Of a stretch of 64,000 nt of DNA, positions 20,116 to 32,500 are shown piece after piece (positions within the stretch are counted from its first letter, which is position 1; every line of letters starts with the position of its first letter). The DNA is taken from assembly GCA_015039315.1 (NCBI GenBank), contig WIDE01000036.1:29289-93288 (forward strand), given 5' to 3'. A program made the translations under genes and the position numbers. This DNA is from Clavulina sp. PMI_390. Taxonomy: Eukaryota > Basidiomycota > Agaricomycetes > Cantharellales > Hydnaceae. Below the pieces are notes generated by a model. The model was not told the DNA's origin and did not search any database. It saw only the letters and a list, made by a program, of their open reading frames with translations.

Positions 20116-22474
20116 ATGTCTGCTCTGAACGAGGGCAATTTCGCCTCTGTGCGATTGGCAAAAGCTCTCGTTAGATCTTTTAGAGCTGGCAAGCTATTCA
20201 TCAGCTCGCCCGATAACACGGATAAGAATCACAATACTGCTGCATCCACGCACGGCCTTGCGGCGATGAATTTCATGCGCCAACTCTTCGTGGACTTTTC
20301 TCATGGAAGCTCCAGTGATGTACTGCAAGCATTGATAGACGCGTCTCCATCCTGCAAAGTCAGTCAATGCCTTGATTATTTCTGTTACTCAATGGTACTG
20401 CCCTGACCCACGACACCTAGGATGCAGTCAACACTGCCTTGTTCTCTACGTCTCCTAACAATCCTGGAATTCACAAAATTCACAAGCTCCCTATCTTTGC
20501 GCACACCATGCACCTTCTGAGGGAGGAACATTTAACGTGCTCATTGGAGTCCTATGAATATGTCGTTACGTGAGTTGGCTCATCAATCTACGCACTCACT
20601 TGTTAAGCCCTCTTTCTCGTCTTATTTTTATATCCCAAACATGCATTCTGCACTCAGACTTCTCGCCAATGAAAATCCAGATGACTCCCCTGTTGGAGTA
20701 GTCATCACGACCAACCGCAATACCATCGCCCTCGCTCAAGTACCACTCAGTCCTCATGCTCCTTCTGTCCGATCTACTGTTATTGAGCAGAACGACAGTC
20801 CATTCTCCCACACGCAAGTCTACACCGTATTTGACATGCATTCTCGCGAGTCCCGCCCGAATGGACCGACGCTTGTGCTCTTTCATACGCCTAGAGAAGC
20901 GGCGCAATATCTCGATGAAATACTTGAGGTGGGTGAGGCACCAGACAAATCAGGGGACTTGGGCAGCAACAGTTTCTCCGCGTACATCTTCACTCCCCAT
21001 AGTCGTGAAAGCGGCGGAAGTGAACAAGCAATGCTACTTGAAGCATGGAAAAAGGTTTGGGAAATGCTCTACGAGACAACTGTGGAGCTGGCGTGGGCAC
21101 GTGAAGTGGCGGCTAGGGTGGCGACAGTAGAGCAAGAGGCTGCGAACGCGAGGCGTGAGCGAGATGACGCCGTTGCAACTATCAAACAACTCCAGAGGGA
21201 GCTCCACAATGAAAGAGCTCAGAAAGCAGGTGAGGACCCGATTCAAGGTCCTCCCGGGAACAACAATCCAGATCGGGAGGCAGCTGAGACTGGAAGCGGA
21301 GTGCGAGACGATTCTGTTACGATGCAGTCGGCACGTGGTCGGGATAATTTGATCCAACATGATGCTGGATCTGCGTCTACTTCAGATCATCAAGGGAGAG
21401 TGGGATCAGCGTCAAGAACTGTGCAGCTGCAGATAACTGCCAAGCAGTATGCACGATTCTTTGGGGCAGGCTCAACTCGCAATGGTATGTGTCTCTTTGA
21501 CTTCGCCTAAACATAGCCGTTCTGAAGTTATTTTGCCCTCACAATAGCTCTATACAGCGAGGAAGAGGGAACAGCGGCGTTTGACCCCGAAGGTTCAGTT
21601 TCAACAGGAACGCTGCATTCGAGCTCAAGCAGAAGCAATAGCAAAGGAGAAGGACAAGCGGAATTGGGTACCATTGTCAATAATGGCTCGAAAATCCAGA
21701 ATGACCTGATTTCCTCGCTTGAGCAAAGCCCTCCGCAAGCTTTCAGGCGAGCACGGCACCCTGAGGCCAACGATCTTAACTCCAAAACCAGGGACATAAC
21801 AACCAATTCCATCTGCAGTGTCGCTTCGGGCTCCACAATGGCCTCGACTCCACCATTGACTGCGCAAATCACCAAAGCGCAGCGGGCAGATAGGTGGCAA
21901 GGGGAAATAAATCGACCCACTTCGCATAGTACGTTTGGTTTTCTTAGACCTTCAGATCCAGAGATAAATGTCAATATCGACAGACAATCAGCCGCATGAG
22001 CGAGGCAATCGCGCAACAACCTACCCGCAGCAGCATGGATCTTCCATGATAAAGCATGCTGCCACAGCGCTAACAGGAAGACCAGGCGGATTGACCCTAC
22101 CAGCCTTGAGCACGTTGGAAGGCCCCATCTCAGGTATTGCGGATGTGATTGGGGACGAAAAGCGCACTAACGGCGGCGGCATGAACACAAGCGGCGAGAG
22201 CATCCGTGGTGGTGCTTTTCGTGACCGTAGCTCCAGTATTCGCAGTGGTTTCAATCGTGGTAGTAGCGCCCGGAGCAGGAGTATTCGGGGTGGTTTTCGT
22301 GGTGGTATTGCTCGGGGTGCTGCTATTCGCGGCGGGTTTCGGCGTGGAGGTATTGGCCGTGGTGGTTGGGGAGGTGGTGATGGTGATGATAGTCACACAG
22401 TGGAAGAAAATTTGGCGACGGATTTGGAATACGCTACCATGCTTCAAGAGAAGAAGAACGCGCATAATGTATGA
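20116..22474 (+). CDS. family B protein, copy B3: candidate catalytic Cys replaced by His
   Basis: Exons 20116-20358, 20421-20569, 20658-21484, 21548-21928, 21984-22474; 696 residues. Exons 1 and 2 are 243 and 149 bases, exactly as in B1 and B4. ATG at 20116 is chosen by alignment. The Cys box reads STHGLAAMNFMRQLF, with His at residue 46 where B1 has Cys; Asp190-x-His192 is kept in YTVFDMHSRE. A long coil (ARRERDDAVATIKQLQREL) follows, then IQNDLISSLEQS (UIM-like but with Ser for the key Ala), an RGG/RGA-rich block and a shortened end at LEYATMLQEKKNAHNV. The last short exon seen in the other copies is absent. If the family is a protease, this copy should be inactive and could act as a binding-only paralogue. 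Confidence 0.7.
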
Positions 22475-23059
22475 TGACGAAATGGGCTGTACCAGATCTT
22501 CATGTTTTCGTTGAGACTGCATTCTAAAAGCTGCGCATCTTATAGCCTACTTTGCCGAGGCAAAGTCACCTCCCTAGTATGAAAATTGATCGGAAAACCG
22601 TTGATTCACTTGGCGCTCAACAGTTCGCGATCAACCTCGACGCCTTGGAGCCCGGTCAGCCCATCTCGAGATCGGCTCGGTGATTGACTGGTATATATAT
22701 ACATGTCCAATCACACACAAACAAATATCTTGACGAACTTGACATCCACCTCGAGCTTACGGGAACGACCCATTGTCAGTGCTTAAGCGAGATAGCGAAC
22801 TCGATTTGCCTTTGTAAAGATGTGCCCGGATCCTGCAATCTCCTCTCCACTGACAACATACCAAAGCCATCGGCATTCAGCTGCCGACGGCTCCTGTTCG
22901 GAACTGCAAGACCTGTCATGTCTTGACACCCTCGAGACTCTATTATCTTGCATTTCTATTGTCTTAACCTTCTATGCCATTCTTCCGGATTCTGAGCTCC
23001 TGGACTGCAGCCTATAAAGAGTGTATCTCTGCGAGCCATCTACCCAACTTCACCCTGTC
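22475..23059. other. intergenic with subtilase promoter
   Basis: 585 bases. Holds a TATATATATA stretch at about 22690-22699 and the TATAAA listed separately. No further gene seen. Confidence 0.5.
23013..23018 (+). promoter_or_regulatory. TATA box of the subtilase gene
   Basis: TATAAA 42 bases upstream of the ATG at 23060. Confidence 0.45.
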
Positions 23060-24664
23060 ATGAGTACCCGATCAACTGCCAGCACCGCTGCTAGCTCTTT
23101 GGCCGATATCCCTCCCGAAAAGCTCAAATGTACTACAGAACTTGAAGACTCCTACGTTGTTCTCTTCAAAGATAATGTCAGCCCAGCCGACAAGAAGCAG
23201 CACATCACTGAAATAGCCAATAAATCTGCGGTGTATAAAACCCCAAAATCTGGAGGCAAGACCTACGCCGGTGTTGAGCGGGTATTCCATGGCGGGCATG
23301 GTTACATGGGAATCTTCCATAAAGATGTCGTGGATGCGATCCAAACGGATATCAAAGTAGTAAGTTATTTAGCGCCTTCGGGGGACTTCCACTTCTTAGC
23401 AGACTTCATACCACTCAACTTATTCCATTAACAGGTGAAAAAAATTCAGAAGAATGAGGAGTCCGAGTCCTTTCTCGATTACACTCCCCTGACGACGAAA
23501 AATTGGGGTCTCTCTATGATCTCGTTGTCTCCCGACAAGTTCCAGGCCCAGTTCAACCCGCAATCTCGGCTTCAGACGTTCACTGATGTGGGATACAACT
23601 GCATCGCTAACCAGGGCGAGGGTGTCAACATCTTTGTTCTTGATAATGGATTCAAGGACGATGATTTCAAGGTGTGTCGGCGTTTTTCCTGTAAGATGAT
23701 ACGAGCCTATTCACCAACGGTATCTCATGGTAGAAAGTTGCCAACCGTGCTGCTTTAGACCTGGGTAACAATGGCGACTGGAGCTCTCATGGAACTGTAG
23801 TGAGCAGTTATGCAGCAGGTGATTCCTTTGGTGCCGCGCCGAAGGCAAACCTTATATTCTTCAACGACGACCGGACACTGAACGGCAAATTGTACGCTCT
23901 CGATGAGATCACTTGGCGAATTTCGGAGGGACACACTGGATACAACAAGCCAGCTGTTATCAATTGCTCTTGGGGGATGAAGAGTACGGATGCAGGAGAC
24001 ATAGTCAACGCTGAACTCAACAAGTTAATTCAGGTATATGATGTAGTTGTTGTTGCGGCTGCAGGGAACTATGGGGTCAGTGGCAATCGACCTTGGTATT
24101 CATCTGGCTTTGGGGCTCGCGCTGACAGCTGTTCTATACAGGGCATTTTGGGCTTGACGCATGGCGGGCCAGCTGGGACGAACAACCGAGTTATTGCGGT
24201 TGGAGCTGTTGACATTGACGGTAAAGTCTGGGAAAACTCTGAGCACGGATCTCGTGAGCAAACACGTTTATTCGTCTTGACACGGCGTTGACATGTGATG
24301 AACTGTCAGATGTCGACATATACGCTCCTGGGGTGAACATGCCAGTCAAGATGGCAAACGGCAGTTACACAAAGGTAGACGGAACTTCCATCGGTGAGTA
24401 GACTTGATTCGACGCTCGTGATGTCTCTTGAGACGTGGAATACCACTAACCTGTTTCATGAAAGCGGCACCAATTGTCACTGGTGTGGTTGCATGTATTC
24501 TCTCAGACCACGAAGCGAAGATCAGAAATCTTACAGAGGCCAATCGGCTCCATCCGTCGGAAGTCCGAGATAGACTACAGCAATGGGCTCGAGTCTCGCA
24601 GTACAACGACCCAGAGGGCTTGGAGAAAGTGAAGATCCTCTGTAACTACGATTCTGCGCATTGA
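23060..24664 (+). CDS. subtilisin-like serine protease (S8, proteinase K-like) with I9-type prodomain, no signal peptide
   Basis: Exons 23060-23359, 23435-23671, 23734-24075, 24142-24253, 24310-24393, 24465-24664; 424 residues. Residues about 25-100 form an inhibitor-I9-like prodomain (DSYVVLFKDNVSPADK...). The peptidase domain shows the triad: Asp in IFVLDNGFKD (DNG for the usual DTG/DSG), His in SSHGTVVSSYAAG, Ser in GTSIAAPIVTG; oxyanion region is in NCSWGMKS and AAAGNYG. The first 23 residues are Ser/Thr/Ala rich without a hydrophobic core, so this start gives no secretion signal, unlike secreted fungal proteinase K relatives. It could be intracellular or have a missed upstream exon. It sits inside the family B array without a visible functional link. 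Confidence 0.88.
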
Positions 24665-26445
24665 GCATATGTCGTTCCCCATAAATACTCGTTAGCGAGG
24701 CCACTTCTATCATAGAGAAAGTACAGTAACGTTACTAGTCAGCCATGATAGTCGATACAGGTGTTTAGTCATGGGGAGCAAGTTGACCTGTCTGGGCCGT
24801 CGTACCCGCTGAACTCACTGGCCGACGTCGCCGAGAGCCCAAAAAGGGGCGTCCCTCTCACGTTTGACCGTCAGTCTTCACTGGCCGGAAAGCACGGATA
24901 TACTCTACCCTGGATGGAATGCACGTTTGTCCGCATATTCGGAGAAAAGTGATAGGGTGAGGAGAGATGTTGTAAGGAATCTTACTCTCACTTCGTCCGA
25001 AGTACGTTTGACCCAATATATAGTCAGTTCTAAACGTAGTGTACTGGACAATGGTGGTGGTAAGACTAAAGAACTGTAACCTAGTAACGGGGCGCTTAAG
25101 GCGTACTATCCTAATATAATACCATTCCTTACAGATGTTGAGTATATGACCGGGTACATTCGTATTTCAAGATAGGGAGGATGCGGAAAGAGCTACGATA
25201 TTTCCGAGGAGCGATGATAGCAGTGCCGATTATCAGGTTGGAGGTGAGAATTTGCGTTCTGAAAGATTAGCTATCGCAAGAGGAGAGGTTCTTTCAATAT
25301 ATAGGAGAAGCACTGTCCTAGGTTGAAAAGTGCCGGATATATGTTGAGTTGAGCATCGAGACGTTCGAACGGCCAATGGCGAAACTTGCATTATCGTGTC
25401 TGAATCGGAGGAAAGGTAAGTTTAGTACTCTATCTTTATGGCCTACAACAAGCGCTGGGAGAATCGTCAAGGGGGAACATTTCCACGTGATCAAGAGGAC
25501 GAATGAACCATCTCTCATGATACCACGTGAAAGAACCGGTAAACACATCAGAGTCCAATTCGGTAAACCTTGTGTTTTCTGGCTTGAGCACTTCGACACG
25601 GCTTCTCGTGAGTAGATTATGACGCAAAAGCGACGCTTGTATGATGCGAAAATGTTGGTGGTTGTCGGGCGGTTGCGGAAGTTGGTCAGAGAATGGGTGA
25701 TACGATAGATTAAATCGGTGAGTCATCTCTCCCATTAGCGGACATTGGCTTGCTACCATTACTATTGTTATTTTGATTCAAACTAATATTTCCGATATTT
25801 TTACTTAGGCGGGTGCTCAGGCAGGGCCGTGGGGGTCCCTTGATACCATGTGGATGACGTTTTCAGGTGGTGCTACAATTTTGTGAGATCGCCGAACGGC
25901 CCTTGTATTTTCATCGATATTCATACTCTCGCGGAATTGACACAAACTAAACTAAACTGACACGTAACGGAATGAATGCAAGCCAGTAAGCTAGTAGTGA
26001 TGCTACCTCTCAGCTCCACTTCCATCAAACGACTTTATCTTAAGACCACTCAATGTTTTTTGGATGAAGCTAGTGGCATATACTGATAAGTTTGGGTGCA
26101 ATGCTACCAAAGGCACACCCACCATCGTTTGCGTTCGGTCCGAAAATAGATGATTGAGCTGTGTGGCGTCAGAGGGGGCGTGCGAACTGGCGACAGGCAA
26201 GCAGACCTCGATTTGATTCAAGTATATATAACGCTTCACAGCCCGAGATTCTACCGCGTGCCTTGATCCTAGGCGCGGAGATTCGAGCAATAGCTCATCG
26301 CGTCAGCGAAGTGTTCTCTATCGTCCGCTCAAGTATTCTGGGGTCGGATCAGGATATCCTCGAATAAGACTCGCGCATCCCAGCCCGATTACCCTCGTCC
26401 AGGAGACGCACCGCACTAACCGCTACTACCCACTGCTCTATAGCG
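24665..26445. other. 1.8-kb intergenic region, unresolved
   Basis: No gene can be supported. Open frames at 24864-25079 and 25349-25615 on the plus strand have normal composition; the second is preceded by in-frame codons (YIYVELSIETFERP) and contains a GT donor near 25415, so a decayed gene is possible. I recognise no family. Confidence 0.4.
26223..26230 (+). promoter_or_regulatory. possible TATA box of copy B4
   Basis: TATATATA 216 bases upstream of the ATG at 26446; the distance implies a long leader, so this is tentative. Confidence 0.3.
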
Positions 26446-28639
26446 ATGTCTACTGTCAGCCATGCCGCTTCGACTTCCGCACCATCTTTTGATGATCTTG
26501 TCAGGTCTCTCGGATCCGGCCAACCCTTTGTTAGCTCGTTCAACGGTACAAGCGATTACAACAAGGATACTCCATCTGCGTATGGGCTTGCTGCCATGAA
26601 TTCTATTCGTCAAATATTCATGGACTATTCTCACGAAACTCGCGAGGATGCATTGCTGCGAGTGATACATACATATACCTTCCATGAAGTCAGTTAATCG
26701 TTTGTCTAGCGCCTCCAATTCTGACGCTCGTGATAGGAGGTAGCCAACATCGCATCGTTTCTCAAGTCTCAGGATCAAATCGAGATCAACGATATCCACA
26801 AACTTCCCATATTTGCGCACGCAATGAAACTCTTGAGAGAGGAGTATTCAACATGCTCCCTGGACTCATTCAAATCTATACTCGCGTGAGTCCACCACCC
26901 ACCCGCGTACACACATGAGCACCTACTTACGCTTATCATCCTTCCGTGATGATACGACTCTGGATCTCATTCAGTCGTCTTGCGCAAGAAAGCGCTCAGG
27001 GGTCACCGGTCGGAGCAGTCATCACAAGGTCTGCCGATGTAGTAGCTATCACCCGCATCCCCCTTGCTCCTCCGCCCGCCGATCACTCTCTCCGTGACGA
27101 GCAGTGTGATCAAACATTTGTCCCGCACACACACGCCTACGCCTTGTTCGATTTGCACTCACGTGAGCCCCACCACCCGAATGGATCCGCGTTCATCTTG
27201 TTCCCCACACCCGAGCAGGCAGCGGAGTATCTCTCAGACTTGCTGAAAGTCGATGAGACGCTGAATCAATCACACGACTCGCGCCAAACGAGGTTCTCCG
27301 CACACATCTTCACACCCCGTAGCGATGAGACTGGACACACAACAGCAAGCTCCGTGTGGGCAGCGGTGTGGGCTATGCTGTATGAGACAAGCGTGGAGCT
27401 TGTTGAGGTGAAGCGCGAGCGGGATGAGTTGGTCAGGAATGCTGAGAGGCTCCGCGGAGAATTGCGCGACGAGAAGGCGAGGGGGTCTACAAGGGACGGA
27501 ACCCGCGACAGTGAGGCTCTCGATAGTGCAAGAGAGGGCGGAGCCGAGACGAGGACCTCCTCGGCGGCAGCAGGAGTTAATAGGGAGATTAGAGATGACC
27601 AGCAGCCACAGTTCTCAAGGAAAGACCAGACCAGCTCCAGTTAGTCATTCTTTGAGATCATTGTCTAATTCTAGCGCACTGATCGCCCTGGGTTATTTCC
27701 TCGTCTACGCACTACACGGCCTTGACAGCCTTGCACGATGACACTGCGATTTTTCCTGCTACAGGTGACACAGAAGAGCTTATTTCTGGACAATCCGCAG
27801 AGTCACTCTCAGCAGAGACGCGTCGATTGCAGAAACGAGAAGCGGAGGATAGAAGATCCCATAGGCTAGCAGTACGGCTACAACGCGAAGAAGAGCAGCA
27901 GATGGAACGCGCGCGCCGCCTGGCATGGCAACATGCAAATATGAACATCGAGCCTGCACAGCGTGCTCCCGCTGCAAGGGACGGTGGCCAATCGGGAGGG
28001 GGATTCATGATTCCGGGGTGGGACACTGGGCATCGTGCGATGCGACGACAGGATGTGCCCACTCTGCGTACGGATGATGCTCCTGCTGCAAGAGAAGGCG
28101 GCTTTCTGGGAGGAGGGAATACGAGTCCGCGTTGGAACACTGTCTCGGGTGCCACGAGCATACTAGGGAGTGTTATAGGCCTTGGCGGCGGTAGCGCAAA
28201 GAAGTCCGGAGAAGGCAGTGGCAGTGGTGGGGCAAGTGGGAATGGGGGTGTGGGGAGAGGGATTCGTGAGGTTCCCAGCTTGAACGCTAGTGCAAGGCCC
28301 TATTATTTGCCCAACAATTACCCCCCGGATGCAGATTGGGGACGGAGGGGCATCAGGCGGGAGGGAGACGCAACGTATCGAGCGGCCGAGGGCAATCTTC
28401 TCGGGGGACAGGGAGGAGGTCGTCGTTCGGCGCGAGAGGATGAGGCGGCTAGCTTGGCGTATGCTTTGATGCTTCAGGAACAAGAAAACGAGCGCATGAT
28501 GCGGGAAGCGATAGAGCAAAGCCGTGAGTTCTCCGCCCTCCTTGGAATTGAAGTTTGTTTCTATGAACGATTCCATCATTCGAACTGATTCGGAAATGTC
28601 CGATTAGGGAGGGACGCAGACCCGAATGGACGACGCTAG
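26446..28639 (+). CDS. family B protein, copy B4: candidate catalytic Cys replaced by Tyr, canonical UIM at the C-terminus
   Basis: Exons 26446-26688 (243), 26737-26885 (149), 26975-27639, 27729-28523, 28608-28639; 627 residues. The Cys box is SAYGLAAMNSIRQIF with Tyr46 in place of Cys; Asp190-x-His192 is kept (YALFDLHSREP) with NGSAFILFPTPEQAAEYL after it. The first UIM-like segment of B1/B5 is missing; SHRLAVRLQREEEQQ and DEAASLAYALMLQEQ remain, and ERMMREAIEQSRE fits the UIM core (hydrophobic-x-x-Ala-x-x-x-Ser with acidic flanks). The region between is Gly/Ser rich rather than RGG. The final short exon (RRDADPNGRR) matches that of B5. Expected to bind ubiquitin without cleaving it, if the family assignment holds. 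Confidence 0.7.
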
Positions 28640-29567
28640 TAACACCATCATACAATGACTTGAAGCGCTGACATGAATCATTCAGTCTCCCCAGATGTTA
28701 TTGGGTTTTTTTTTTTCCTGGTCAGAACTGGCGGTGAGGGAAAAGCCCCTGGCATGCAGAAGCTCTTGTACTGGACTTGAGTGCAGGTTTCCCACAGAAT
28801 ATATACCTAGAATGGACAGAAATGAGTAGCCATAGGTCGAAAATATAATCAATGTTGTACTCCACTCACCTTCAACATGTTTTTACGCTCAGTCCACATA
28901 TGCACAATAGAGTTGACTTTGTCGGTATGGAGAATTTATGAGCAGGCTCATTAGGAAGCCTCTCAATATGTTCCCAGATAAAGGCGTCTCAGGATAGGAG
29001 AATTGTATCAGTGATGTTGTCGGTAGAGCTGCACATCAGCAATCCGAGAGAACCCTCGGTCTCGGGTTTGAGCCCGGCGACTCGGTTTTCTGAAGTCTAA
29101 ATATTTTGAATTTCCAAGCGATGCTATTTGAACCAAGCCGTGCCATCATGAGAGCTGGAGACTGAACCGTGGTCCAGGAATGTGTATGAGAGAGGGATAG
29201 AGACGAGGTGGCCGTGGGAACTGACGACATAAGCATCCCCCGCTCTGCGATTTGAATTCATCCGAGCTGAAATGGCGATGCAGGTCCACATCTCCGTCTT
29301 CTTACCCACTAACGCGCTGCAATCAGCCTCTCTGTCTCCTTCAAGCGCGGTTGTAATACCATCAGCGCCGTGTGAGCAAAGCGCTGTTTCCTTCACGCTT
29401 CATCGTCGTACAGATCCCCTGACGATTGGACATAGAGACTTGTGCAAAGACAAGCGAGCGCCTTTCCAAGTTGAATAGCAGTCGCACACTACTATTACCT
29501 GTCCCGATCGGGCACGCACAGCACGCAGCCATCTCGCTCTGCTACTACTACTTACCACTCTCTTGTA
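28640..29567. other. intergenic, nothing recognised
   Basis: 928 bases between B4 and B5. Contains a run of 12 T near 28708 and no supported ORF, repeat or RNA. Confidence 0.45.
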
Positions 29568-32500
29568 ATGCCCGCCGTTGACCAGGGCGCGCTCACATCC
29601 CTCGCCATGGGTGGCGGCAGTACGCTCCCTGAATCGCAGCTCGTCCCAATCGCAATGGGCCCTCCGCCGTCCCATGGAGGCATCATCCCTGCCCGCGTCT
29701 CTTCAGAAATGATGGACATATCCGATCCTGAGCCTTATACGCATCAGCAGCAGCAGCAACATCATCATCAAGACACTGTACCAAGACCATTGGCGCTCGA
29801 GTATACTACGCCAGCATCCTCGGGGGCCATCGTTCCTGGCGTTCCTCCTCCGCGTCAGGGCAGCATGCATAGCGAGTACGACGACCAACACCAACACCAG
29901 TATTCACAGCACCACCACCACAGCAATGTCAACACCGATCGAGACCTCCCTGACGTTCCCTACCACCCTCGTCCTACCTACACCCCGATACATCATACTG
30001 CTCACCATCAGCAGGATAATAACCAACAGCAGCTCCAGCTAGTTGCCTCTACTTCCTCTGCCGGTGTTCCCACTGGGCCAACGTTCGAAGACCTCGTTCG
30101 AGTGCTCGGAGTTGGCGAGCCGTTCGTCAGTTCGTTCTCTGGCACGAGCCAGTACAGCAATGGTGGCCCATCCGCATGTGGTCTCGCATCCATGAATTCC
30201 GTTCGCCAAATCTTCATGTACCACTCAAAGGGTATTCGTGATGGTGCACTGCTGCGCGTCATGCATGCCTATTCGTTCCATGAAGTCAGTCATCGCCTCT
30301 CCTATTTCCCTTGCCCAGCACACTTTCCTTGTACTGACTGCGTATCGTTTATGGTCATGTAGGAAGTCATCAACATCGCCTCATTCCTCAAAGATACAGA
30401 CCACCTCGAGATCAACGACCTTCATAAACTACCCATGTTTGGCCACACGATGAACCTCTTGGCAGAAGAATATTCAACATGTTCCTTTGAATCTTTCAAA
30501 ACCATTCTCACGTGAGTCTCAGTTATTCACCACCCTCGCATTCCATATCCTTGGCGTCTATTATCCTGTACTTGACAACCTTATCCTATCCACCAATTAC
30601 TTACCCTCGACACACAGCCGACTCGCCGAAGAAAGCACACATGGCTCGCCCGTCGGAGCTGTCATCACAAAGTCCCCAGAAATCATCGCCGTCACGCGCA
30701 TCCCTCTTCCTCCTCCCCAGCCCACACAACACCCCGATGACGTCCCTCTCCCACACACGCACGTCTACGCCGTCTTCGACTCGCATGCGCGCCCCGAACA
30801 CCATCCGAACGGGTCCGCCTACATCCTCTTCCCCACAGCAGACCAAGCCGCGCGATACCTCGCCGACTTACTCAAAGTCGACGAGACGCTCTTGAATTCA
30901 GGCGACCTGCAATGGCAGACCGAGCTCCTCACCGCGTTCTCCGCACACATCTTCACGCCCCAACATATGAACAGCGAGACGGGGACGACGCCGATGGTGA
31001 GTTCGGCGTGGGCGATGCTGTACGAGACGAGTGTGGAGCTTGTGCAGGCGCGTGGGAAAGCGAGTAGGGCCGAGACGGAGGCGAGCGATGCGAAGCGCGA
31101 GAGGGATAACCTTGCTGCGAGTGTCGAGCGGCTGAGGGGCGAGTTGCGCGAGGAGAAGGAGAGAGCGAATAGGGCGATTGCGAATGCGAATGCTGCGAGA
31201 AATATGAATGGGAATGGGAATATGAATGGGCATGCGAGTGGGAGTGGGAGTGGAGGTGGTGGGGGTGGTGCGAGGGCGGGGTCGTCGATGACGAGGCAGT
31301 CGCAGCGCGAGATCGAGTACTTGGCCTCGTATGGTAGGGATGCTGGAGGATCGGGATCGGGATCGGGATCTGGCTCGAAAACGACCGAGCAGATGACTGC
31401 TGAACAGTATGCGAGGTTCTGGGGGCCAGATACAACTCGTACCAGTACGTCTTACCACCCTTTGAGAACTTCGTTTATGTCTAACTCGCCGCCACGACAC
31501 TTTTGATAGCCGTTTACGACGACGAAGATGATGCAGCGATCTATCGCGCTGCGTTTGACGTGCAAGACCCTGTTTCTCGAGCCCCTGTCATTCCTCCTCG
31601 TCCCCCTCTATCTGCATCGAATGGAGCCAACAATAGCGGCGGTGTTGGTGGGGGCTGGAACGTCGGTAGTCCAGGGAACGACGACGACTCGGAGGTCCAG
31701 AAGGGCGTCATCGCCTCGCTCGAGTCGAGTAATCAGCAATATATCGAGGCGTCGCGCCGCCTTAATAACGCTGCTAATTCGAGCACTACGGGTTTTCCTT
31801 CCAACGCCGCTGGTCCATCTTCCTCTCCGTCAAAGTCCAATGCGCTCTTCAATTCGAACAAGGGGAACAATGCGGGCGTCACTGTTGGACAAGGAAGCGC
31901 GAGGTCGTATGCGAGCGCAGCCGTCTCGAAGCTCACCAAGAGCCATTCCAAACCATCTTCTTCATCATCTCCCAACAACAATAATAACAATAACGCCGGA
32001 CCGTCCCGCCCAAGTGCATCGAGTGCGACTGTTGCTGGATCCAATGCTGTTGTCGTCCGAAACTCTAAACCATCTGGTTCCAAACCTTCTGTTTCAGGCT
32101 CAGGTGGGAAAGGAACAGGAGTTGCTGGTGGTAGTGGCGCTGTGCCTCCGTCCATGATGATGGGCCTCGATGCCGATGAGCACCTCCAGGACCAGCCCTC
32201 TTTCCCACCGCTTACTGCCCCAGATTCTCCCACCGCCGGGCTAACTTCAGCTGAAGCGCGTCTTCTGCAGAAGCAGGAAGCAGAAGATAGAAAATCTCGC
32301 GAGCTTGCGATGAAGTTACATCGTCAAGAGGAACAGCTCGCCGAGCGTGAGCGACGCCAAGCGACGCGACGAGCAAATATGAATACTGAGTATGCTTACG
32401 ATGACCCAGCTGTGAGGGACGATGGCTCCTTCGGAGGAGCGGGGATTGCGATTCCAGGTTGGAACACCGTGTCTAGTGCGGTGTCTGGCGCTGCAGGTAT

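Noticed and set aside
24665..25620. Second subtilase or APN2 remnant downstream of the subtilase
   Set aside because: Short residue similarities (for example YPGWNARL) were too weak and had no matching neighbours.
30601..31500. Minus-strand frames of 160-200 codons rich in Arg/Ser/His opposite B5
   Set aside because: Shadows of the GC-rich, repetitive B5 coding strand.
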